Shown: positions 55,644-64,000, counted from the stretch's first letter. The stretch is DNA of 64,000 bases from Laspinema olomoucense D3b (GCF_025370785.1 NZ_JAMXFA010000016.1:1-64000); one strand, 5' to 3'. Program-made: numbers and translations. The notes: generated by a model not told the origin, from the letters alone.

Positions 55644-56297
55644 ATGACCCTGATCACCGGCATTGTTAAACCCGTTAGTGAAATAAAGCTAGAACCCGGC
55701 AGTACCGTTAGCATTTCCAACATCAGTTGGCAGGAATTTGAAACCCTATTACAAGAAATGGGGGAGAAAAGAGCTTCCCGCCTTGCCTACAGTCATAACA
55801 CTTTACAAATTATGGTTCCCTTACCTGAACATGAAAAGCCCAATGACATCATTTCAGATATTGTCAAAAATTTACTAAAAGCAAAAGGCATTAGATACGA
55901 ACCCTTTGGATCGACCACCTTTAAACGAGAAGGAATGGCAGGAATTGAACCGGATGCTAGTTTTTATATCCAGAACTGTCAACGGATGATTGGACGTCGC
56001 CGCCTGGAACCGAATGACCCACCGCCGGATTTGGCAATAGAAACCGATGTCACCTCTAAAACCACCATCGAAGCCTATAAAGCGGTTGAATGCCCAGAAG
56101 TTTGGGTGTATAATCAGTCCAAACTAACCATCTATTTGTTACAAGAAGGAGAGTATGTCACGGCTCAGAAGAGTCCGATTTTTCCGGAACAGGCGATCGC
56201 AGAAATTATTCCCAGGGTAGTCGAACGCGCTTGGCAAGTGGGAACCTCTCAGGCATTGGCAGAATTTGAAGAGGCGATCGCTGAAAGTGGGAGTTAA
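55644..56297 (+). CDS. Uma2 family endonuclease, second of the pair
   Basis: Starts are possible at TTG 55611, ATG 55632 and ATG 55644; I choose 55644 (217 residues, MTLITGIVKPVSEIKL) as typical, but no Shine-Dalgarno sequence helps. The core is GIEPDASFYIQN near 95 and PDLAIETDVTSKTTIEAYKAVECPEVWVYNQSKLTIYLL near 125-163. It resembles the first gene of the pair only in fold, not closely in sequence. It may share its mRNA, since the gap is two to 35 bases depending on the start. Confidence 0.9.
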   Translation: MTLITGIVKPVSEIKLEPGSTVSISNISWQEFETLLQEMGEKRASRLAYSHNTLQIMVPLPEHEKPNDIISDIVKNLLKAKGIRYEPFGSTTFKREGMAGIEPDASFYIQNCQRMIGRRRLEPNDPPPDLAIETDVTSKTTIEAYKAVECPEVWVYNQSKLTIYLLQEGEYVTAQKSPIFPEQAIAEIIPRVVERAWQVGTSQALAEFEEAIAESGS

Positions 56298-56700
56298 ACT
56301 AGAAAGGCGATCGCCCCCCTCATATTCCAATGATCGAAGAGGGTTGATAAGCTGCTTACCCATATAAATTGTGAAAAGACATCAATCCAATGTTTAGGAG
56401 TGCGAGCAACTTGCTCCCTATCTTTATAGCAAACTGATTTAGGACTGCTATAGCAGTTTAATTATTGAAGTGAACGGTTAAAAAAGCTCAACTTATCCTG
56501 AATCATCAATTTTAAAAGATAGGCTTTTCTGGGATGGGGCGTAACCCCCCCAGGATATTTGACCATCGCCTCACCTGTGGTACTCCCATCTCCTTCTCTC
56601 CATTCCCCCCTGGAATTATCCAGTCTCCTTTAAAACAGCCAAACCCCCTGAGTCCCTAACAACCCTTTGACTCACGATAAAATAAAGAGATAAAGAGTTC
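56298..56700. other. Intergenic region before hflX
   Basis: About 400 bases without a supported gene. Small inverted repeats (GAGTGCGAGCAACTTGCTCC near 56398; CTATAGCAG near 56448) are present. The right end carries the hflX leader with GGAGGG at 56701-56706. Confidence 0.5.
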
Positions 56701-56714
56701 GGAGGGCCAGTTTC

Positions 56715-58448
56715 CTGGTCAATACGCCTATCGAAACGATATACGGACAGCTACAAGGACTTAAATCCAGTCAGCTTAAGCAACTTGACCGCCTCTACCA
56801 CCAAAAACTCCCGGTGGATGCGATTACTACATCGGAATTTGCCCAGCGTTTGGCGGCAATTAGTACCGAAATCAAGGATTCGGTTTGTGTTTACATCAAT
56901 CGTCGGGGTCAGGTGATCCGGGTGGGAGTGGGTTCACCGCGTCAAACCCAAATCCCAGCAATGGAATTACCCCGGTACGGTGAGGGCCGTCTGAGTGGGA
57001 TTCGCTGTATTACTACTCAGTTGAAGGGGGAGGGTCCCAGTGAGTCTTCTCTGACGGCAATGGCGATCCAACGCTTAGATGCTTTGGTGGTGTTGAATTT
57101 AACCGGGGAGGGGTTTGAACGGCGCGGAGGTGGGGCCACGGGTTATGTGAGTCAGACCTATTTAGCGCATTTGATTCCCCAAACGGGAATGGAAGAGGGC
57201 CAGAGCAATAATGAAGCGATCGCCTCCTGGACTGTTTCCCCCCCGATGAGTCTGGATGCTCTCTCCCTACAGGACTTCCTAGAACTTGTCGAAGGACTAG
57301 AAGCCGAGTTCCAGCGCGAATTTATCGCCCGGGATGTGGATGCGGACCACGATCGCGCCCTATTAGTCGGGGTGATGACCAATAATCTTAAAGATGAGCA
57401 ATTTGAAGATGGACTCACCGAACTCGCCCGTCTAGTCGATACTGCCGGAGGAACCGTCCTGCAAACCATGCGCCAGAAACGTCCCCGTCTCCATCCCCAA
57501 ACCGTCGTGGGAAAGGGGAAGGTAGAAGAAATCGCCCTCACTGCACAAACCCTCGGCAGCAATCTAATTGTCTTCGATCGCGAACTGTCTCCGGCACAAG
57601 TCCGCAATCTGGAAGTCCAAATCGGCGTTCGGGTGGTCGATCGCACCGAAGTCATTCTCGATATCTTTGCTCAACGCGCCCAATCGGGGGCCGGTAAACT
57701 CCAAGTCGAATTAGCCCAACTGGAATATATGCTGCCCCGCCTTACGGGTCGCGGTCAAGCCATGTCCCGCTTAGGGGGTGGAATTGGCACCCGAGGCCCT
57801 GGAGAAACCAAACTGGAAACCGAACGCCGCGCCATTCAACGGCGAATTGCACGTTTACAACAGGAAGTCAACGAGTTGCAGGCCCATCGATCGCGGATGC
57901 GCCTGCGACGCCAACATCAGGATGTCCCTTCCGTGGCGATCGTGGGTTATACCAATGCCGGGAAATCCACCCTCCTCAATGCCTTGACCAATGCGGAAAT
58001 TTATACCGCCGATCAACTGTTTGCCACCTTGGACCCCACCACCCGCCGGTTAGTGATTCCCACCGTCATGGGCGATACCCAGACTATCGTTGTCACCGAC
58101 ACCGTGGGGTTCATTCACGAACTTCCCCCCTCCTTGATGGATGCCTTCCGCGCCACCTTAGAAGAAGTCACCGAAGCAGATGCCTTGCTGCACGTTGTGG
58201 ATTTATCCCATCCGGCATGGCAAAGTCAAATTCGCTCAGTAATGAAGATTTTGGGGGAAATGCCTGTTACTCCAGGACCGGCTTTGGTTGCTTTTAATAA
58301 GATTGATGCGGTGGATGGGGATACCCTGGCGATCGCCAAGGAAGAGTTTCCCCTGGCCGTCTTTATCTGTGCCAGCGAGCGTCTGGGACTCGAAACCCTG
58401 CGCCACCGACTTGCTCAACTCATCGATTATGCAGTGGCTCCTCAGTAA
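56715..58448 (+). CDS. hflX: GTPase HflX, apparently started by CTG
   Basis: The conserved protein begins upstream of the first conventional start codon (GTG at 56814): in frame one reads [36 protein letters not shown], the N-terminal segment cyanobacterial HflX proteins usually have. The only candidate with a good ribosome site is CTG at 56715, eight bases after a perfect GGAGGG; no ATG, GTG or TTG lies between it and the in-frame stop at 56691. This gives 577 residues. The HflX GTP-binding domain is complete: [14 protein letters not shown] near 411, [13 protein letters not shown] near 467 and FNKIDAVDG near 527; before it is [32 protein letters not shown]. HflX rescues stalled ribosomes under stress. 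Confidence 0.9.
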   Translation: MVNTPIETIYGQLQGLKSSQLKQLDRLYHQKLPVDAITTSEFAQRLAAISTEIKDSVCVYINRRGQVIRVGVGSPRQTQIPAMELPRYGEGRLSGIRCITTQLKGEGPSESSLTAMAIQRLDALVVLNLTGEGFERRGGGATGYVSQTYLAHLIPQTGMEEGQSNNEAIASWTVSPPMSLDALSLQDFLELVEGLEAEFQREFIARDVDADHDRALLVGVMTNNLKDEQFEDGLTELARLVDTAGGTVLQTMRQKRPRLHPQTVVGKGKVEEIALTAQTLGSNLIVFDRELSPAQVRNLEVQIGVRVVDRTEVILDIFAQRAQSGAGKLQVELAQLEYMLPRLTGRGQAMSRLGGGIGTRGPGETKLETERRAIQRRIARLQQEVNELQAHRSRMRLRRQHQDVPSVAIVGYTNAGKSTLLNALTNAEIYTADQLFATLDPTTRRLVIPTVMGDTQTIVVTDTVGFIHELPPSLMDAFRATLEEVTEADALLHVVDLSHPAWQSQIRSVMKILGEMPVTPGPALVAFNKIDAVDGDTLAIAKEEFPLAVFICASERLGLETLRHRLAQLIDYAVAPQ

Positions 58449-58918
58449 TCTCTTTATTTATCTTTGCCCAAGTTACGCGATTTTGCTGACGACAATTCCA
58501 GTCCCCTGATGTAAGAATAAATGGAGCCCTACAATTTAACAAGTCCCCAATTCATTTATTGAGGACTTGTTGCTCCCTAAAATTCCCCACTTTATCAAAA
58601 CTTTGTATTGGTGCCGAGCCAAACTCTGTACCAATTCTACCATTAAGTTTATTTATATAAAGATTTTACAAAGCTGGGAGAAAACTATGGACAGACTTAG
58701 GGCAGGACGGATACAGTTGGATGGAGTACCGGCGATACGCTCCGCAAAATGGGAGTTTGGCCTATTGCTTAAAGAGGTCAAAGGATTAACAAATTCAGTC
58801 GCTTAGTGCAAGTGCCTAATAGGGTGGCATAAATATGCTCACTAAAACAGCCAAGCAAGAGTGCAACAACCGTCGGTTCGATTTCACCCATTATGCTGGT
58901 AGAATTCAGGAAAGAGAT
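58449..58918. other. Intergenic region between hflX and the PEP-CTERM gene
   Basis: It contains one hairpin (listed) and a short frame at 58567-58806 without a ribosome site or a recognisable domain. It ends in the leader of the PEP-CTERM gene. Confidence 0.5.
58538..58571. terminator. Hairpin after hflX
   Basis: AACAAGTCCCCAAT and ATTGAGGACTTGTT pair over 14 bases with one mismatch around TCATTT, 89 bases past the hflX stop. There is no T tract, so it may only be a 3'-end stabiliser. Confidence 0.5.
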
Positions 58919-59734
58919 ATGTTTAGATTACTCAAACCACTTACATTAGGACTATCAGTCATTGGCTCCATAGGGGTCTACTCCTTGACTGTCGCCGCAT
59001 CGGCCTCAGCTTTTACTCTTTTTGACGGCAGTAAAACCCTAGGTCTTTCTGCCAGCGATGTTGGCAAAGAATTTACTATTGACTTTAACGGAAACGTAAG
59101 CACAAAAGATGTTACGGGACTATCCTCAGAGGCCATTTTTAAGTTCCTAGGCCTTAATCGCGTTGGCAGCAACACCGAGGCTATTTTTGATGTGTCCCTC
59201 ACCAACAACTCCAGCAATGGCATCTCCTCCCGCACCTCAGCGTTAGGGTTTGATGTTTGGAATTTTAACGGTGCAAGTCTCGGGTCAGCTATGACCCTGG
59301 TGGGCGTTGGGTCGGCCTCAGGTTCCGGCAAGACTCGGGTTGAAGGACTCTTTGAGAATGACCGATCTGGCTCCTTTCCCAATCAGTTTGGAGACATTGA
59401 TGTCTGCTTTACCGACGGCAATACCTGCCAAGGTGGATCCAATGGCGGCGTCTCCACGGGCGAAACTGGAAAATTCAAGGCCACTCTAGCCCTCTCCGGT
59501 GATGTCAAAACCTTTGCGATGAACAACTTCGGCGTTCGCTACCAAAGTATTAATGGAGAGACCTTTGCAGGAGCCAGCGGCACGGGTCGGGGTACGATTG
59601 ATATCGGCGTCCCCCCAGAAAATCCGACACAGATTCCGGAACCTACGATGACTACGGCGCTGTTACTGGTCGGACTTGGAACCCTTAGATATGGAAAAAA
59701 AAAGCCGGAAACTCTGATTCAAACTGAAGGTTAA
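58919..59734 (+). CDS. PEP-CTERM sorting domain protein
   Basis: The ATG at 58919 follows AGGAAAGAG and begins a signal peptide (FRLLKPLTLGLSVIGSIGVYSLTVAASASAF); a longer frame from 58835 is less likely. The 271-residue protein has a Ser/Gly-rich beta-type body with one repeated cysteine pair (DVCFTDGNTCQGG), and ends with the PEP-CTERM signal: IPEPTMTTALLLVGLGTLRYGKKK. That signal is a PEP motif, a hydrophobic helix and a basic tail, recognised by an exosortase that must be encoded elsewhere. It is probably a surface or matrix protein; the body matches no domain I know. Confidence 0.88.
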   Translation: MFRLLKPLTLGLSVIGSIGVYSLTVAASASAFTLFDGSKTLGLSASDVGKEFTIDFNGNVSTKDVTGLSSEAIFKFLGLNRVGSNTEAIFDVSLTNNSSNGISSRTSALGFDVWNFNGASLGSAMTLVGVGSASGSGKTRVEGLFENDRSGSFPNQFGDIDVCFTDGNTCQGGSNGGVSTGETGKFKATLALSGDVKTFAMNNFGVRYQSINGETFAGASGTGRGTIDIGVPPENPTQIPEPTMTTALLLVGLGTLRYGKKKPETLIQTEG

Positions 59735-60105
59735 ACCCTAGCATCATCAGTTCCGATAAAGGAATAAATTAATTGTGAATAAGGGGAGCTGTTTGAAGCT
59801 CTATAAATTTCAAACTGGGTGCTTTGGCGCTCCCCCGCCTCGTGGGGAGTTTTTTTGTTTAATTCTGCCCTATCGGTTAATTGTAATTAAATTTTATTTG
59901 GATCGCTTTTTAGTTATTAATCAATAAAGTAGGCAATTTTTATAAAAAAGGGATGGGATGAACCTGCTTTAGGGGGTCCTCGTTGGAGGAGTTCTGCCCG
60001 GTTGAATCACTGAGTAACAATTAGTCCGAGTCAGAAAACTAATGGGGGTGAGCAGTCCCGTTACAATTGAGTAAACATCAGATTGCTCAGACCTGTGAAC
60101 CAATT
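59735..60105. other. Intergenic region between the PEP-CTERM gene and grxC
   Basis: About 370 bases with one terminator and the grxC leader. No small gene is supported. The first ATG of the grxC frame (60067) lies in this region but is less convincing than 60106. Confidence 0.5.
59830..59858 (+). terminator. Terminator of the PEP-CTERM gene
   Basis: CTCCCC and GGGGAG pair around GCCTCGT-like loop bases and are followed by an unbroken T run. It lies 96 bases after the stop. Confidence 0.85.
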
Positions 60106-60375
60106 ATGAAACCTAACGTAGAAATCTACACCTGGAGTCGGTGTCCCTTCTGTCTACGGGCGAAAGCGCTGTTAGATCGCAAAGGTGTAGAGTATGCGGA
60201 ATACTGCATCGATGGGGATGAAGGTGCAAGGGATCAGATGGCAACCCGTGCAAATGGGCGTCGATCTGTGCCTCAAATTTTTATTAACGATCGCCATATT
60301 GGGGGATGCGACGATTTGCACGCCCTAGATGCAAAAAATCAGCTAGATCCCCTGCTGCAACCGGAATCGGTTTAG
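60106..60375 (+). CDS. grxC: Glutaredoxin 3
   Basis: I prefer the ATG at 60106, which gives 89 residues starting KPNVEIYTWSRCPFCLRAKALLDRKG, the normal glutaredoxin start; an upstream ATG adds 13 unusual residues. The dithiol active site is CPFC near 11-14. RSVPQIFINDRHIGGCDDLHALD near 54-76 contains the cis-proline loop and glutathione-binding residues. It reduces protein disulfides and glutathione mixed disulfides. The glutathione synthetase gene follows downstream on the same strand, a common cyanobacterial pairing, with a terminator between them. Confidence 0.94.
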   Translation: MKPNVEIYTWSRCPFCLRAKALLDRKGVEYAEYCIDGDEGARDQMATRANGRRSVPQIFINDRHIGGCDDLHALDAKNQLDPLLQPESV

Positions 60376-60527
60376 TCCGGGAGTACAGGAAAGCGAAGAC
60401 AACCGCGTATTACCACAAAATTTGTGCCAAGAAAGCACCTTTCTTTGAGGCAATAAGCTGGGTTCTTGTCCTGGGAATCTCATCCGGTCCCCCTACTCTA
60501 GGGGAATTAGGACCGACATAGCACTCA

Positions 60528-60564
60528 AAAAAAGCGATCGCCTCCGAGGGGCGATCGCTTTTTT
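60528..60564 (+). terminator. HIP1-containing terminator of grxC
   Basis: A stem of AAAAAAGCGATCGCC and GGCGATCGCTTTTTT contains one HIP1 octamer in each arm and ends in a T tract. It lies between grxC and gshB, so the two genes are probably transcribed separately, or gshB is read through. Confidence 0.85.
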
Positions 60565-60632
60565 GTCCCGTTTAGCGCTTAAATAAAATAGGTAAAGCTC
60601 CACCCAGGGAATCATTCACAAGGGAAGTAAAC

Positions 60633-61610
60633 GTGAAATTTGCCTTCATCATCGATCCGATCCAAAAACTAGATCCCACCCACGATACCAGCGTCGCGCT
60701 GATGGAATCCGCCCAAGCGAAAGGACATGAGGTTTGGATAACTGAGGCGCATCAACTCAGCGTCGTGAATGGCAAAGCTTGGGCAATCCTCGACCGAGTT
60801 ACACTCCAACCGATCGAACGTGCAGGCGATCGCTGGATAGCGGCAAACCCCTGGTACCAAATCCAAACCGACGGTTCCCATCCTCTCGAAGCAATGGATG
60901 TCGTCTTCATGCGAACCGACCCTCCCGTTACAATTCCCTATCTCTACGCAACCTACATTCTTGATTACATCCACCCCGATAAAACCCTCGTCGTCAACTC
61001 CCCAAAAGGACTGCGATCGGCCAATGAAAAAATGTATGCCCTCCAGTTTACCTCCGTCATTCCTGAAACCATCGTCAGTCAAAGTAAAGCCGTCATTCGC
61101 AATTTTTTAGACCAAAAAGGCGCAGCGGTTCTCAAACCATTAGGGGGAAAAGCTGGGGAAGGAATTTTATTCTTAGACCCCGAAGATAAAAATTTCAATT
61201 CCCTGATTGAAATTAGTACCAAACAAGGCAAAGAACCCATAATGGTCCAAACCTATCTCCCCGAAGCTAAACAAGGAGATAAACGTATTATCCTCCTCAA
61301 TGGTGAACCCATCGGCGCAGTCAATCGGGTTCCCAGTGGCACCGAATTTCGTGGGAATATGGCCGTGGGAGGTCTAGCGGTCAAAACAGAGATTACCCCT
61401 CGCGAACGACAAATCTGCGCTGAAGTCGGCCCAAAATTGCGAGAAGATGGGCTATATTTCGTCGGCCTAGATGTGATTGGAGGCTATTTAACGGAAGTCA
61501 ATGTTACCAGTCCTACAGGGATTCGAGAAATTGATAAATATCTCCCCAATGATGAACGCTTAGGGCATCAAGTGATTGACTGGGTGGAGAGTTTTGTAAG
61601 AGAAAGATAG
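60633..61610 (+). CDS. gshB: Glutathione synthetase
   Basis: The 325-residue ATP-grasp enzyme joins gamma-glutamylcysteine and glycine to make glutathione. It begins MKFAFIIDPIQKLDPTHDTSVALM, the standard prokaryotic GshB start. Other blocks are VFMRTDPPVTIPYLYATYILD near 90, GAAVLKPLGGKAGEGILFLDPED near 164-186, MVQTYLPEAKQGDKRIILLNGEPIGAVNRVPS near 206-236 and GLDVIGGYLTEVNVTSPTGIREI near 282-304 with the metal-binding asparagine. All are intact. It pairs functionally with the upstream glutaredoxin gene. Confidence 0.97.
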   Translation: MKFAFIIDPIQKLDPTHDTSVALMESAQAKGHEVWITEAHQLSVVNGKAWAILDRVTLQPIERAGDRWIAANPWYQIQTDGSHPLEAMDVVFMRTDPPVTIPYLYATYILDYIHPDKTLVVNSPKGLRSANEKMYALQFTSVIPETIVSQSKAVIRNFLDQKGAAVLKPLGGKAGEGILFLDPEDKNFNSLIEISTKQGKEPIMVQTYLPEAKQGDKRIILLNGEPIGAVNRVPSGTEFRGNMAVGGLAVKTEITPRERQICAEVGPKLREDGLYFVGLDVIGGYLTEVNVTSPTGIREIDKYLPNDERLGHQVIDWVESFVRER

Positions 61611-61617
61611 GGGAGAA

Positions 61618-61795
61618 TTGTCATTAGTCATTGGTCATTGGTCATTGGTTGATGGGGGGATGGGGTCCATGTTCGTAGTAACGACTTCAGTCGTTCCCTC
61701 TCCCATTATCCCTCTATCCCTCTGCTCACCACTGACCAAAAACAAACAAATGACAAAGGACCAATGACCAATGACCAATGACCAACAACAAAAGA
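61618..61795. repeat. TCATTGG array, GTAGTAACG hairpin and inverted TCATTGG array
   Basis: TCATTGG heptamers at 61620-61650 are followed by one GTAGTAACGACTTCAGTCGTT unit at 61675-61695 and by the complementary heptamers (GACCAATGACCAATGACC) at 61757-61795. The outer parts can pair as a long imperfect hairpin. Confidence 0.88.
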
Positions 61796-61805
61796 CGAAA
61801 GACTT

Positions 61806-62966
61806 ATGACCAACTTATCAACTTCCTCCTCTTATCCTACGGGGCCTAATTATGCACCGGGACCAATTGGTGTCGCGATTGTGGGGACGGGGTTTGGACA
61901 AAAAGTGCATATTCCCGGATTGAAAGAATATCCTCAGACGCAGGTTGTCGCCGTTTATCATCGGGATATTGATCAGGCGGAGGCGATCGCCGCGACTCAT
62001 CATATCCCCCTGGCGACGGATGCGATCGCCGATATCGCCAAAATGGCCGAAGTCCAGGCAGTGAGTCTGTCTACCCCGCCTTTTTTGCATTATGAAATGG
62101 CCAAACCTCTGTTAGAAGCGGGCAAGCATTTATTATTGGAAAAACCCACCACTCTATCAGCATCGGAAGCGAAAGAACTCTATCGCATTGCAAATGCTAA
62201 CAGTGTCGTCACTGCGATGGATTTTGAATTTCGGTTTGTTCCACCCTGGCAGCGTTTTAAAGAGGTATTAGATGATGGATACTGTGGACAAATTCGGTTA
62301 ATTAAAATCGATTGGTTAGTATCCTCTCGCGCTGATGCCAGTCGGCCTTGGAATTGGTACTCTCAAAAACAGCAAGGGGGCGGTGCCCTAGGGGCGATCG
62401 GGTCCCATTGTTTTGATTATATTTCCTGGTTATTTGGGCCAGTAAAACGCTTGTGTGCCTCCCTGAGTACCGCAGTGACCGAACGTCCGGATCCCAAGGC
62501 GGGGGGACAACTGAAACCTGTGGATGCCGATGATAGTTGTCTGCTGATGTTGGAATTGGTTGAGGGAACTCCTATCCAAGTGAGTTTGAGTTCAGCAACT
62601 TACCAAGGACGAGGACATTGGGTAGAAGTGTATGGCGATCGCGGTACCTTAGTCCTCGGCAGTGACAATCAGAAAGATTATGTACATGGGTTTAAATTGT
62701 GGGGTGCACCGGCAGGGGAGTCTTTATCAGAATTAGCGATTCCCCACCGTCTGGAGTTTTCTAAAACCTACCCCGATGGACGCATTGCCCCTTTTATTCG
62801 CGTGGTGGATAATTGGGTCCGAGGGATTGAAGCAAGACGGGCGATCGCCCCTTCCTTACGCGAGGGTGTCTATTCTCAACTCCTCATGGACCTCACCCAT
62901 GAATCCCACGAAACCGGCACCTGGGTCACTGTCCCCCATTTTGATGACTATCTAGCACGCAGTTAA
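61806..62966 (+). CDS. Gfo/Idh/MocA family oxidoreductase
   Basis: The 386-residue protein has an N-terminal Rossmann fold, PIGVAIVGTGFGQKVHIPGLKEYP, with the GTGFG nucleotide-binding loop near 27, and the family motif GKHLLLEKPTTLSASEAKEL near 107-126, whose EKP lysine is catalytic. The C-terminal half has ASRPWNWYSQKQQGGGALGAIGSHCFDYISWLFGPV near 178-213. These NAD(P)-dependent enzymes oxidise or reduce sugars, inositols or related compounds; the substrate is not clear. The repeat-rich leader lies between it and gshB. Confidence 0.94.
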   Translation: MTNLSTSSSYPTGPNYAPGPIGVAIVGTGFGQKVHIPGLKEYPQTQVVAVYHRDIDQAEAIAATHHIPLATDAIADIAKMAEVQAVSLSTPPFLHYEMAKPLLEAGKHLLLEKPTTLSASEAKELYRIANANSVVTAMDFEFRFVPPWQRFKEVLDDGYCGQIRLIKIDWLVSSRADASRPWNWYSQKQQGGGALGAIGSHCFDYISWLFGPVKRLCASLSTAVTERPDPKAGGQLKPVDADDSCLLMLELVEGTPIQVSLSSATYQGRGHWVEVYGDRGTLVLGSDNQKDYVHGFKLWGAPAGESLSELAIPHRLEFSKTYPDGRIAPFIRVVDNWVRGIEARRAIAPSLREGVYSQLLMDLTHESHETGTWVTVPHFDDYLARS

Positions 62967-62979
62967 ACACAGAAAAAGT

Positions 62980-63119
62980 TTGTAGTAACGACTTCAGTCG
63001 TTATCTTTCCCCAGTTTGTTTATAGTAACAACTTAAGTCCTTATCTTTCCCAGTGTGTCGTAACGACTTCAGTCGTTTCTTCCCCGAAATTAATAAGGAC
63101 TAAAGTCGTTACTACAAAC
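62980..63119. repeat. Cluster of GTAGTAACGACTTCAGTCGTTA repeats
   Basis: Three or four near-copies in direct orientation, then one with arms reversed, lie between convergent genes. Each has a short palindrome (ACGACTTCAGTCGT). Copies also occur at 20512-20572 and 61675. Confidence 0.9.
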
Positions 63120-63137
63120 ATGAAACTGAATCATTTT

Positions 63138-63707
63138 TTAGCATTCTTTCAAACTCGAAGGCGGATAAGAGGGTAACATTTCCACAGGGCGATCGCCAGG
63201 AAGTTCCTCAATCCACACCTGGACCCCTACTTTGCGAACCCGTCCCATCCGACCTGCTTTGGGACCCTCTAAAATTTCCACCTTAGACCCCACCTGGGGT
63301 AGTTCTGTACAACTCGCCGAAGTTGCCAGGGCCAGTTCCACCAACTTGTCGATCGCCTGGGATGCTGGAATCGGTTGCTCTTCCAACCATTCCACCGTTT
63401 CCGGGGCGAGGGAAAACAACTTGCGGACTCGGTTTTTTTTGCGACTTTTTGGCCCTTTCTTCAAATTTGCCTTGGAGTTAGGGTGATGCCCCCGCTTACT
63501 CGGTGACCCGACTGCCTCTATCTCCTCAGTCCCTAAAACTCGATTACAGGTTGTCCGGATGTAGCACTCTTCATCAGTTTCACAGACCTCCGCAATCTCG
63601 AAAATCTGGCACTCATACCAGTCGGAGTGCTGGGGATCCGTGCGACAGACCACCTTCTGACCGGGGTGAAATTGTTTTTTGTCATCAAACATTGACATTT
63701 TTTCCAT
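63138..63707 (-). CDS. Basic protein with N-terminal beta module and C-terminal KOW-like motif
   Basis: The 189-residue protein starts MEKMSMFDDKKQFHPGQKVVC; an ATG three or five codons later is also possible. Residues 13-60 look like a small beta barrel (PGQKVVCRTDPQHSDWYECQ). A very basic linker (KKGPKSRKKNRVRK) follows at 83-96. Then comes a helical stretch (WLEEQPIPASQAIDKLVELALA), and VGSKVEILEGPKAGRMGRVRKVG near 139-161 matches the KOW motif of ribosome- and transcription-linked proteins. A nucleic-acid-binding role is plausible but unproven. I do not know a named family. It converges with the repeat cluster. Confidence 0.78.
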   Translation of the reverse strand: MEKMSMFDDKKQFHPGQKVVCRTDPQHSDWYECQIFEIAEVCETDEECYIRTTCNRVLGTEEIEAVGSPSKRGHHPNSKANLKKGPKSRKKNRVRKLFSLAPETVEWLEEQPIPASQAIDKLVELALATSASCTELPQVGSKVEILEGPKAGRMGRVRKVGVQVWIEELPGDRPVEMLPSYPPSSLKEC

Positions 63708-63979
63708 CAGTATATACGATTAGAATATAGCCAAAAGGATTTTAGCCGGATTAAGAAAACCTTTAAGTTTTTCCCCTCCATATTTAGCGGAGTCATCTCC
63801 CCACCTATCCCTATGGGTAGGGTTAAGATCAACCGTTTTGGAGAATTTGAGGGCTAGAATCTGGGCCAAACCTTTACGGCGCAATCACTCTAGGATATTG
63901 CTCCAGTGCAAGACCCCGGGAGAGTGACCCCAGACTGAGGTATTCAATCCATAGCATATAGACAAGTGGAGATGGGACA

Positions 63980-64000
63980 ATGAACAAGCAAGCTTATGAT
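63980..64000 (+). CDS. First seven codons of a gene cut by the window end
   Basis: ATG at 63980 opens M-N-K-Q-A-Y-D behind GGAG about nine bases upstream. Too little is visible to name the gene. Confidence 0.4.

Noticed and set aside
58567-58806. Plus-strand 79-codon frame between hflX and the PEP-CTERM gene
   Set aside because: The start is TTG without a ribosome site and the sequence shows no domain. An internal ATG frame (MDRLRAGRIQLDG) is short and unsupported.

Overview
The window looks like chromosomal DNA of a filamentous cyanobacterium of the Oscillatoriales type (Oscillatoria/Laspinema-like is my guess; no marker here fixes the genus). Evidence: very frequent HIP1 octamers (GCGATCGC), an NDH-1 ndhF/ndhD pair, a cyAbrB regulator, an IspG, an LL-diaminopimelate aminotransferase, a grxC-gshB neighbourhood, a DASH cryptochrome, a PEP-CTERM protein, several Uma2-family genes, and dispersed short repeats (TCATTGG heptamers, GTAGTAACGACTTCAGTCGTTA-like hairpins, AGAAACCGGGTTTCT palindromes) of the kind seen in this group.

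Layout. 1-2.1 kb: an IS transposase cut by the window edge and a short STAND/NB-ARC ATPase. 3-5.8 kb: adhE with a strong terminator. 5.8-6.7 kb: a decaying conflict/toxin-antitoxin patch (HEPN gene with an in-frame stop, intact MNT nucleotidyltransferase, truncated DUF262 fragment). 7.6-20.4 kb: fasciclin protein, acetyltransferase, TPR glycosyltransferase, RTX protein, rbgA, a universal stress gene, pgk, a PIN-toxin pair, cysK, a Met-rich secreted protein, an orphan antitoxin with a vapC relic, and a fused oligopeptide ABC ATPase. 20.5-32.5 kb: WecG-type glycosyltransferase, a very large GH15/phosphorylase-kinase-like protein, Uma2, DASH cryptochrome, ndhD, ndhF and a thioredoxin-like gene. 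32.5-45 kb: cyAbrB, a VOC protein, Uma2, an unrecognised membrane protein, an SPFH/prohibitin protein, a 1046-residue tandem kinase-TPR protein whose two kinase domains both lack catalytic residues, and ispG. 44.8-51.5 kb: a carboxy-terminal protease, then a GTPase-rich accessory block (large dynamin-like GTPase, P-loop polynucleotide-kinase-like gene, wreck of a Thg1-like tRNA(His) guanylyltransferase, small GTPase, tail-anchored partner). 51.5-64 kb: Tat-exported dienelactone hydrolase, methyltransferase, dapL, two tandem Uma2 genes, hflX (apparently started by a non-ATG codon), PEP-CTERM protein, grxC, gshB, a Gfo/Idh/MocA oxidoreductase, a KOW-like protein, and the first codons of one more gene.

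How it fits together. Most genes are single housekeeping or stress functions: fermentation (adhE), glycolysis/Calvin cycle (pgk), cysteine, glutathione and glutaredoxin (cysK, grxC, gshB), cyclic electron flow/respiration (ndhF, ndhD), isoprenoids (ispG), lysine (dapL), and ribosome GTPases (rbgA, hflX). Between them lie accessory genes, many in visible decay: HEPN, DUF262, vapC and Thg1 all show stop codons or truncations. The best candidates for poorly described biology are the GTPase and membrane-partner block at 46.4-51.5 kb, the P-loop kinase next to the Thg1 relic, and the double pseudokinase at 39.3-42.4 kb. Intergenic regions carry most of the repeats and seven convincing hairpin terminators.
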